NCBI RefSeq assembly: GCF_016429255.1
Contig: NZ_JAELUG010000007.1
Span: 1 to 64,000 of the forward strand
Origin: Rhizobium sp. ASV8
Lineage (GTDB): Bacteria > Pseudomonadota > Alphaproteobacteria > Rhizobiales > Rhizobiaceae
Direction: 5' to 3'
DNA length: 64,000 nt
The notes beneath the pieces are model-generated. The model was not told where the DNA came from. It searched no databases and saw only the letters and a program-made list of their open reading frames with translations. The first letter of the stretch is position 1. Every line of letters starts with the position of its first letter. Shown one piece after another: positions 57,330-64,000 of this stretch. The translations under genes and the position numbers were made by a program.

Positions 57330-57662
57330 ATGAAATCATGGATCATTCCCGTTTTGGCGATTGAAGTGCTTGCTGCAGACGATGTGAAGGCCGCCACGAG
57401 TGAAGCAGTGAAGGTGTTTCTGAGGGATTCCGAGGTCAAGATTGACGAGTCTTCGATGCAGTAGAAAAAAGTCCACTTCGGATCAACGAAGGCGACGGAT
57501 ACTACCTTCGACGGTTCGAACAAGGACGGCCCGCAGAATTTCGAGATGACATGGTCGCGGTTGCCAATCGATGGCGCGTTTCTTGGGGGTACACGTGAAG
57601 GCGACAGGGCCAACAAAGCCAAGTTCGACGGAGTCATAGGTAACCTCGATCTCGTCCAGTGA
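57330..57662 (+). pseudogene. Small gene interrupted by an in-frame amber codon
   Basis: ATG 57330 follows GGAGAAGGAA. The frame reads MKSWIIPVLAIEVLAADDVK to codon 44, meets TAG at 57462-57464, then stays open in the same frame for another 65 codons (KKVHFGSTKATDTTFDGSNK, FEMTWSRLPIDGAFLGGTRE, ANKAKFDGVIGNLDLVQ) to TGA at 57660. Both halves look like one protein of about 109 residues, perhaps exported. Either a recent nonsense mutation or readthrough. The family is not recognised. Confidence 0.45.
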
Positions 57663-57941
57663 ATTCTCGCTCCGGCCGTGTCAATCGCGCAAGCCGCAGC
57701 CTCCGGCAAGGCGGGACATCTTCATGGGATGAACGGAGGACTTGCAACGAGCGAAACCATCCATGGCGTCGCACAGGTGGATGATTTGTCTCTAATTCCA
57801 TCCAAGGCGTGATCTCGATGGCGCGCTGATCAGTTGAGGGAGCACACCCAATGCGAGATCAAGCGCTACATGCCAGCTGTGTGAACTCGCATTCTGAAAA
57901 CCAGATTAATGACGCTCCACCATCACTTGGGATCAAGAAAC

Positions 57942-58310
57942 ATGACATCAATGAGATTTACTGCGCTCATCAGCGCTCTGGCGATCACCTTCACCACCGG
58001 TGCAGCGTCTGCGGCCCAATTCGGGGCGATTGCCTATTCCAAAAGCTCGGGCTCTTACGGCTCTTCCCATAACTATTCGACCCGGGCGGATGCAGAGGAT
58101 GAAGCTTTGTCAGGATGCTCCTCATACGCTGATGATTGCCGGGTCGTGGTTTACTTCCGCAATGCGTGCGGGGCGCTCGCTACCGGCGACAACCATGGCT
58201 ACGGCTATGGCTGGAGCGAAAGACGCGCCCGGGCCCAATATACCGCGCTTTCGAACTGTGCTGCAAACGATAGTGGTTGTCATATCGTGAGCTGGACCTG
58301 TTCGAAATAG
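57942..58310 (+). CDS. Secreted DUF4189-type protein
   Basis: 122 residues (or 119 from ATG 57951). Sec signal (FTALISALAITFTTGAASA), then a compact Cys-rich DUF4189 domain: AQFGAIAYSKSSGSYGSSHN, six cysteines likely forming disulfides (LSGCSSYADDCRVVVYF, NACGAL, LSNCAANDSGCHIVSWTC). The function of DUF4189 is unknown; members are common small periplasmic or secreted proteins in rhizobia. It stands alone. Confidence 0.75.
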   Translation: MTSMRFTALISALAITFTTGAASAAQFGAIAYSKSSGSYGSSHNYSTRADAEDEALSGCSSYADDCRVVVYFRNACGALATGDNHGYGYGWSERRARAQYTALSNCAANDSGCHIVSWTCSK

Positions 58311-58747
58311 ATCCGCCTTACCTGTGAGCGTGGCAACTCTGGCGGAAAGGGGTAACTCTTTCCGCTTTCGCTTGTTCATCTCGTCCAGGAGGGGCATGTG
58401 CGACTTTGCAGGATCTCAGTCCAACCGCATTCGGACCTCGGCCTAGCGCTGAGCTATGTGGATCCACCGTGGGACTATCCATGTTCTCGGGCTAAAATTA
58501 AGTTGCGGATCTGATGAGGAAGTCGAGAAAAACGGAGGGGCGGTTTAATTCCCATCAATGCCACCCAATAGGCCGCCTATCTCTCGACTCATACCGCTGA
58601 AAGAAGCTGGCGCGTATAGGGATGTTGCAGATGCTCGCCCCGCCGCTGATGGCGATCACGGCCAGCATTGCCGCAAACGGCGTTGTGCTACAGCCCGAAG
58701 ATGGCTTAGCCGCCCGGTCCGATTGGGCGGTTTTTGATGTTGTCTGT
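58311..58747. other. Gene-free stretch with an orphan terminator
   Basis: About 440 bases behind the DUF4189 gene. There is no recognisable protein gene, but a strong plus-strand terminator lies at 58710-58735, so a transcript, possibly a small RNA, may end here. Confidence 0.4.
58710..58735 (+). terminator. Rho-independent terminator without an obvious gene
   Basis: CCGCCC (58710-58715), 9-base loop, GGGCGG (58725-58730), then TTTTT. It is 400 bases behind the nearest plus-strand stop. Confidence 0.7.
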
Positions 58748-59190
58748 CTATTCCGAAACGTGCCTCTCAAAATGTTTAGGTCTGCGTGACGCAGAATACC
58801 AAGAGGTGACGCTCGCAGCCACGGGCCCGGCCAGATACGCCTCGAATGGTGCCTGATGCCGCGAAACTTCGAACAAAGGCGGCATATGTCCGGAAAGATC
58901 CCAGTAGGCCCATATCGGCAGCGCAATGCCATCGATCAGGGAATGGAGCGGCCACATGAACAGGATCTCACCGATTGCGATCAAGACGCTGGCCGGAAAA
59001 AGGTTGGCAAAGAGAAAGAGCCAGCAAAACAGACCTGGCCCAAAGACGACGAGCTCGAGGCGCTGTTGGGCAGTCTGCGAAGGTCAACCGAAGTCCACGG
59101 CTCCACGCACGATGAACTCGCAATAGAGCAGAAACACCGTTGTGCCGATGTAGAAGGTGTGGAGAGACGCGCGGATAGGCGACAAGATCC
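58748..59190 (-). pseudogene. Decayed membrane protein
   Basis: One minus-strand frame reads TFYIGTTVFLLYCEFIVRGA, hits a TGA, then continues RLELVVFGPGLFCWLFLFAN, LFPASVLIAIGEILFMWPLH, SLIDGIALPIWAYWDLSGHM and on to a stop at 58748. Three hydrophobic stretches suggest a polytopic membrane protein, but the internal stop and lack of a start mark it as broken. The family is not recognised with confidence. Confidence 0.4.
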
Positions 59191-59444
59191 GCAGGGCACC
59201 CTTTCAGCAAAGGCCAGTGCTCACTCATCTATCCCGACCCATGTCGTCTGTAACGCCGAATGCATCGCCAATGAGACTTAGATTGATTGCGGCTGGTTAA
59301 AAAACTCACCGCCCTCGGAATGGTTGCGGTTATCCTGTAGAGATTGACGGTGTTCTCGGTCGGAAGATAAGATTACCTCCGCGAAAAAAGACAAGCGAGT
59401 ATTGATGCAGCAATAAATGAGGTCCAATCGAGCGCTGAGGTAAA
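59191..59444. other. Short intergenic region
   Basis: About 250 bases before the DUF4239 gene; no feature recognised beyond an AT-richer stretch that probably holds its promoter. Confidence 0.35.
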
Positions 59445-60254
59445 ATGGAAATCGCTTTTGGAATAGCATTTCTTTCTCTTTTCAGCATAAGCGCGCTCGC
59501 CGGACTTGCTCTGCGACAGAGATTGCCGGACGAGCATTTTTCGAAAGAAAACATGGAAGCTGTCCGCCTTGTCACCAGCCTCCTTGTTACCTTCGCGGCT
59601 CTGATCTTAAGTCTCCAACTTTCCAATGCAAGATCTTCGTTTGATACGGCCAACTCCGATCGATCGACTTATGCGGCTCGACTGACGAATCTCGACCAGT
59701 GCTTACGGGATCTCGGGAGTTCCCTGAGCCCTGCGAGATTGCAGCTACATCAATACACCGCCGCAGTCATCGCGAGTACTTGGCCGACCGAAACCAAGCC
59801 AAGCGTTGAAGGGATGCCAGACACAACTCATATGGCATTGCGCGGGGAAGATCCAGCTTTAGCGAGGCTATTCGACGAGGTTGGATTGGCAATTGCTTCA
59901 TATAACCCAAGTGAAGGTCGGGATGCAGTCGTCTCAAGAAGGTGCCAGACTTCATTCGACATGGCGGAGCAAGCGCGATGGGCCGTAATCGAAGACACAC
60001 ATGCCCGTTCGGGAATCTTCTTCATCCTCATCATAGCGTTTTGGCTAAGTTTGGTATTCTTGAGCTTCGGCCTTCAAATTCCCCTTAAGCGGATGACTGT
60101 AGTTGTTCTGGCGATTGGTGTTGTCTCTATTTCCAGCGTCATGTTCGTAATTGTTGATCTTGATCTGCCATATCGAGGAATTTTCAGTATTTCGAGCTCA
60201 TCAATGCGAGATGCTTTGGCGGACATGAACGGTGCTAGTTCAAGCCATCGTTGA
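59445..60254 (+). CDS. DUF4239 (bestrophin-like) membrane protein
   Basis: 269 residues. Two N-terminal helices (AFGIAFLSLFSISALAGLAL, VTSLLVTFAALILSLQLS), a central cytoplasmic or periplasmic helical part, and two C-terminal helices (FFILIIAFWLSLVFLSFGL, VVLAIGVVSISSVMFVIVDL) followed by DLPYRGIFSISSSSMRDAL. The last motif is characteristic of DUF4239 proteins, which are distantly bestrophin-like and of unknown role. It is a single gene with no evident operon. Confidence 0.75.
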   Translation: MEIAFGIAFLSLFSISALAGLALRQRLPDEHFSKENMEAVRLVTSLLVTFAALILSLQLSNARSSFDTANSDRSTYAARLTNLDQCLRDLGSSLSPARLQLHQYTAAVIASTWPTETKPSVEGMPDTTHMALRGEDPALARLFDEVGLAIASYNPSEGRDAVVSRRCQTSFDMAEQARWAVIEDTHARSGIFFILIIAFWLSLVFLSFGLQIPLKRMTVVVLAIGVVSISSVMFVIVDLDLPYRGIFSISSSSMRDALADMNGASSSHR

Positions 60255-61087
60255 TGTTATCGGGCCGGTCGGAATGCATGGACGTATCGGTTAAATTGAC
60301 GCGTCAATACTACTCGCCACCGCTAAAATCTCACCCCGTCCACGGCTATAGGACCTATGCCCTGTGTATTCAGACCTTAGTCTGACCTGTCGTCACAAGT
60401 GGCTTCTTGGTCCCGACATTTTGCGAACGAAAATCAGCTCCTCTTCGTTCGAGCGCCATCTCGATCAAGGATGATATCTAGGTGCACCGTCTATGCGATG
60501 GCCCCCTTCGAACAGCACTGATCCGGCCTGTTATTCTTGGGTCGGTCCAAAGGCTGGAGAAGACGTCGTTGCGTCGAGCCTGGATCTGATCGCTAAAATG
60601 CGACCGGCTGTTGACACCATTGGCCAAGGCACGGGCTGCTACCACATTGCGTTCGATCAACAACGAGAAACCTTAAATGCGACAAGCACATAAAGTGGTT
60701 GGCGGCTAAGGCGAACCACTGAATGATCTCGCGGAAAATCGTATGGCCTTGATCATCGCAAACCATCCGCCGGCGGTCATTCTCGGGACGCATATGGGCG
60801 AGGCTGCTCGCCCTTTCCCGGGCTTGCGGGATGTGGATTTCATGAGGCTGATTGACGATCTTTTGCTGACGGCGGAAACCCGGTGTGCCCATCTCATCAA
60901 GGTCATCCCGTTTGTAAGACCTCATGCCGTCAAAACAGCAACCGTCCTGGTGCAGTGATCCGCTAAGCTGCTCGCGATGCTGGTGTCTGAGGCTATCTGA
61001 GTGCAAATGGGGCCCTTGATTATTCTCCGTGAAACAGCGAGACAAAATCGTTGCGATACGAAACTCATCATTTCTCTGGATGCCCCC
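60255..61087. other. Long gap with unassigned open frames
   Basis: About 830 bases. Opposing frames at 60593-61045 (minus, 150 codons) and 60743-60958 (plus, 71 codons) overlap, and neither shows a recognisable domain or good ribosome binding site. I cannot decide whether either is a gene remnant. Confidence 0.35.
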
Positions 61088-61396
61088 ATGTTCAAGAATC
61101 TTGCTATAGCGGCCACTGCACTCGTGCTGATCACATCGGCAACGCCATCGTTCTCACAAAGTATTGAGATCGGTCCTGGTGGTGTGCGCGTCAATCCCGG
61201 CATGGAGCCGCCGCCCGTCGACATGGGTATCAGCGAACGACAGGCCATTCGCATCGCCCGGGATGAAGGCGTGCGCGAAGTCGATGACGTCGCCCGCAGG
61301 CGAAATGTGTTCATCGTCGAAGGTTCAGATCGAGATGGCGACGACATAAAGGTTGTGATCGATCGGCGAACGGGTGAAGTGCTCTCGGTTGAGTAA
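61088..61396 (+). CDS. Small secreted PepSY-like protein
   Basis: 102 residues from ATG 61088. Sec signal (LAIAATALVLITSATPSFS), then a short acidic/basic domain ISERQAIRIARDEGVREVDD with IKVVIDRRTGEVLSVE at the end, the usual outline of single PepSY domains. These are periplasmic and thought to modulate proteases or bind small ligands. The gene is alone; no promoter could be assigned. Confidence 0.65.
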   Translation: MFKNLAIAATALVLITSATPSFSQSIEIGPGGVRVNPGMEPPPVDMGISERQAIRIARDEGVREVDDVARRRNVFIVEGSDRDGDDIKVVIDRRTGEVLSVE

Positions 61397-61857
61397 GTAC
61401 TGCCGGCGGACAATGTCGAGCCGTTTTGGAGTGCAATTCCACCGATTCTGCCTCAGCCAGACTTCTGTGCCTCGGCCGGCTTTGGTCCAGCGGATTTATG
61501 GGGCGCAGGTTCTGAGCCCTTTCCGCAGCGAGATATAACCTGTGTGCAATCCGGCTAAAGGTACGTGGCAAATTCGCTGCGCGAAGCCACTTGGAGCGTC
61601 GTTTCTCGCCACAACCGCCGGGCGGGCTGGGTTGGTCAAGGCATATTGCCGGCGGTCAGGCGCGGTAGGTTCTAAGGCGCGACTGAGTTGCCGCCTGATA
61701 GCGATGGGCTCCTGCGCTCGAATGCGAGAGGATGTCGTCTTCTGACATTTCATCCGTCCTGGAACCAGCTCCGAACGCGCCGAACCGTATCGCAAGGGAT
61801 GAAAACGGGAATCCCACAAGCTCATCGAAATGGCGCTTTAGGGAAGAGATGACGGGT
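61397..61857. other. Intergenic region, nothing recognised
   Basis: About 460 bases between converging small-protein genes. Several short frames on both strands, none with a domain; no U-tailed hairpin seen. Confidence 0.4.
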
Positions 61858-62862
61858 TCAGCGAGTGATGTCGAGATGCTCGATGCGGTCATCGGCAATT
61901 CCATACTTGGATTCGCTATGCATTCTCAAATAATAGCGAAGTTCCTCGATGTAGTATCCTTGACTTTTCGAATCGGAACTTTCGCACGCCAGGGGCCATG
62001 CGCGGCCGGTAAAAGATGAATGGACCACGCTGGCGTCAACCTGTTGACCGATTTTGCAGGAGGTTCTCAACGCGCCACCTCGTGCTGAAGTATCAATCTC
62101 GAATGAAAAGGAGCCTCCGGCGGTCCATGTCGATGCCTCCAGAGCGATCGCCGTCGTGGTCGTTATCCTCTGGTCTCCCGAAGGCTCTGTGTATCCCCGC
62201 GCATTATTTCTGGATTTCAACTGTACCAGACCCATCAATTCGCGATCCATGGTGAAATTCCTGTAGTCTTCCCGAACGTGGGTCGTTCCACCCTTATGCG
62301 GTTTAATCGTGAGCGTTGTCTCTCCGCCCGGTTTCGAGCCGTCTTTCGCTTTCATTGTGATTCTGGCTTCGGATACGACCGGGGCGTCAGGCAGCATCGA
62401 CCGAAGCTTTTCTGCGGCTGTCTGGACATTCGCTGGGAGGGACACATCATCCAGTTCCGGGCCGTCGCGATAGCCTGGTCTGTGAATCTCATCTGTAATT
62501 GACTGAAATGATGCGCGTGCCTGGCTGGAAATCGTGTCGCCGGGATGCTCGGCGCATCCGCTAAATGAGCGCCGATGGAGCTCCTTGACTTCCGTCTGGC
62601 CGAATTCGTTTCGGAAAATGTTGGAACCGGACATGACTGACATCTCGATCAGGACGGAGCCCCATCGGATTACTGCTTCGTTGTTGGTGCGCATCGCATC
62701 CACCAGGACCTGACATTTAGATTCAGGTGTCATCGTGGCAAGGAGCGCTTTCGTGGACTCGTCGGGAGACTCCGTCAACAGTCGGTTCGCTGCGTAGGTG
62801 TTCCCGATTGCCGTCGCAGAAGCAACTGCGGCGAGCACTCCAAATGAAGCTAGTTTTGCCAT
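61858..62862 (-). CDS. Exported hypothetical protein
   Basis: 334 residues from ATG 62862 (AGGA about 12 bases upstream; an ATG at 62892 is possible). Signal peptide or anchor (LASFGVLAAVASATAIGNTY). The mature protein has a helical N-terminal part (CQVLVDAMRTNNEAVIRWGS, FGQTEVKELHRRSFSGCAEH) and a beta-rich C-terminal part (GETTLTIKPHKGGTTHVRED, GSFSFEIDTSARGGALRTSC, ACESSDSKSQGYYIEELRYY) with four to five cysteines. I do not recognise a family. Codon use is less GC-biased than the operons to the left, which may reflect transfer. Confidence 0.6.
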   Translation of the reverse strand: MAKLASFGVLAAVASATAIGNTYAANRLLTESPDESTKALLATMTPESKCQVLVDAMRTNNEAVIRWGSVLIEMSVMSGSNIFRNEFGQTEVKELHRRSFSGCAEHPGDTISSQARASFQSITDEIHRPGYRDGPELDDVSLPANVQTAAEKLRSMLPDAPVVSEARITMKAKDGSKPGGETTLTIKPHKGGTTHVREDYRNFTMDRELMGLVQLKSRNNARGYTEPSGDQRITTTTAIALEASTWTAGGSFSFEIDTSARGGALRTSCKIGQQVDASVVHSSFTGRAWPLACESSDSKSQGYYIEELRYYLRMHSESKYGIADDRIEHLDITR

Positions 62863-63700
62863 TCTTGCATTGTTCCTGTTTTCCTGCTGCAACTATTCCT
62901 GCACTCTGTCATACCGCCCCCAAAGGCCGTTACCACTGTCCGTAGCGGCTAGGTAGCCGACGTGACATCGGCCCCTGGGTTGGCAGTGCAGAGCGGCAGA
63001 CGCCTGGCGTGTCCACAGCCGAGAGACGGAAACAAGCCGAGCCAGGCCCACGCCATCAGACGCGTGGCTACCGTGTTTCCCACCATGTTTTCAATCGCGA
63101 AGCGGAAAGCGTTTGTCATCGGTTGTGGATAGGACCAGCTAGAGCATCTGGTCAACTCAAAGTTTAAAGCCGGCGGTTTCGCCTGCTGTTTCCACCGAAG
63201 CCATTGATCATGACAGTGTCGTCAGAAATTGGGCTCCTTGTACGCGGTACAGTGACGTCCGCTCGAGGCGCGAAGTGCCTCGGCAATTGTCGAGGAGCCT
63301 GCGACCGAGTGCTTTTGCGACAACAGCGTGACCCTGTTGATTTGCGCGTTGCTTCAACCCAGCTTTGCCTTTCGTGATGAGCCGGCTACCTAGCCGAGCT
63401 GATGGGCTTTCAATGTGTCAGATACGGTCGAACGGGTCAGCGCGAAGTTGCAATGGCGACCAAAACGCCGATAGGCTCAATATTCTCTCTATTTCCGAGT
63501 ATTATAGGGGTTATATGGTAATGTAAATTTGTGTAAATTCTTCAATTTGGGTTATATAAATAATACTTGTGATAGAAAAAGTCTGTGATATCGCGAATTT
63601 AAATTCAGGCGCAATCAAATATACGAATCGTATAATCATAAACACCGATTTGTATTTAAGATTGCCTCGTGCTAAGACATGGGTATGCTTGGAGGGTGGG
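62863..63700. other. Gene-free region including an AT-rich island
   Basis: No convincing gene. From about 63480 to 63660 the sequence becomes strikingly AT-rich compared with the rest of the window and contains the palindrome at 63620-63634. It is presumably the promoter and silencer region of the FecR-domain gene. Confidence 0.5.
63620..63634. promoter_or_regulatory. 15-bp palindrome in the AT-rich island
   Basis: TATACGA-A-TCGTATA, perfect 7-1-7 symmetry, 66 bases upstream of the FecR-domain start. Likely a regulator binding site. Confidence 0.4.
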
Positions 63701-64000
63701 ATGTTGTATCTGCGTCACGCCGTGACCATTGTGTTGAGCTCCATACTGCTCGCACCGTTGTCTTCGAAAGCCGCCGAGAAGGTCGGCCAGGCGGTGTTGA
63801 TTAAAACCGAAGTTACGGGCGCCGGCGGTCCGCTGGCAGTCGATGATCCCGTTCACCGTGACGAGCAGATTCGTACCTCCCTTTCGGGCCTTGGGCAGTT
63901 CACATTTCGAGACGGCACGAAATTGGCTGTCGGAGCCGGATCGTCTGTTGTCATCGACAAGTTCGTTTTCGATGACTCGGGCTCAGTCAAGAAGCTCGCC
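63701..64000 (+). CDS. FecR-domain protein, N-terminal part (3' end outside window)
   Basis: The first 100 codons of a gene that runs off the right edge; ATG 63701 lies directly behind GGAGGGTGGG. Sec signal (AVTIVLSSILLAPLSSKAAE), then a FecR-type beta-strand domain: AVDDPVHRDEQIRTSLSGLG, QFTFRDGTKLAVGAGSSVVI, DKFVFDDSGSVKKLA. This form without an N-terminal sigma-regulator part is typical of secreted FecR-domain proteins in rhizobia, often followed by adhesin or autotransporter-like sequence rather than iron uptake. Confidence 0.8.
   Translation, partial: MLYLRHAVTIVLSSILLAPLSSKAAEKVGQAVLIKTEVTGAGGPLAVDDPVHRDEQIRTSLSGLGQFTFRDGTKLAVGAGSSVVIDKFVFDDSGSVKKLA

Noticed and set aside
60593..61045. 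150-codon minus-strand frame with an opposing 71-codon plus-strand frame
   Set aside because: Neither strand shows a domain or a convincing start; they overlap, so at most one can be real.

Overview
The window looks like an alphaproteobacterial, most likely Rhizobiaceae, chromosome or chromid: high GC, AGGAG-type ribosome binding sites, ATGA-overlapping operons, an RpoE-ChrR pair, a SigF-NrsF pair, many ABC importers and sugar-acid catabolism. The family-level placement is inference. No rRNA, tRNA, CRISPR array or intact insertion sequence was seen.

Layout. 0-7.2 kb: the end of purU, then a minus-strand operon for a spermidine/putrescine-type ABC importer with a hydantoin/Asp-Glu racemase, facing a divergent GntR regulator. 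7.2-14.2 kb: a transposase remnant, tspO, and two complete ECF sigma/anti-sigma modules. These are RpoE-ChrR (singlet oxygen type) and SigF-NrsF; the latter carries matched GTAAC-N-CGAA promoters and a likely target operon (DUF5666 protein, cytochrome b561, MsrP-like molybdoenzyme). 14.2-21.7 kb: small regulators and enzymes, a copper-delivery operon (CEAC protein, PCu(A)C chaperone, SCO protein), a DJ-1/PfpI protein, an AraC remnant and a DUF1772 protein.

21.8-29.2 kb: a compact cluster resembling a biosynthetic locus. An acyltransferase-like protein and a Rieske oxygenase converge on a five-gene operon: KAS III-like synthase, NAD-dependent reductase/epimerase, metallo-beta-lactamase-fold hydrolase, adenylate-forming ligase and ATP-grasp ligase. 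Its product is unknown to me. 30-38.4 kb: a secreted small protein, a WYL regulator with a VOC protein, and a LysR-controlled redox cluster (cupin, DUF2255, aldo/keto reductase, MFS, SDR, carboxymuconolactone decarboxylase-like).

38.5-56.2 kb: the most coherent system, a D-apiose/apioside utilisation locus. A MalEFGK-type importer carries a cytoplasmic apiosidase-like (GH140-type, DUF4038) hydrolase. An RbsABC-type importer is linked to genes for D-apiose dehydrogenase, D-apionolactonase, D-apionate oxidoisomerase, 3-oxo-isoapionate kinase and a RuBisCO-like 3-oxo-isoapionate-4-phosphate transcarboxylase/hydrolase, which together would give 3-phosphoglycerate and glycolate. A divergent GntR/FCD regulator is present, and one 13-bp motif (CTCATYATACCAS) lies before each of the three transcription units, suggesting a single regulon.

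56.2-64 kb: a decayed and sparse region with truncated monooxygenase and quinone-oxidoreductase remnants, an ORF interrupted by an amber codon, small secreted proteins, a DUF4239 membrane protein, and, behind an AT-rich island, the start of a FecR-domain gene running off the right edge.
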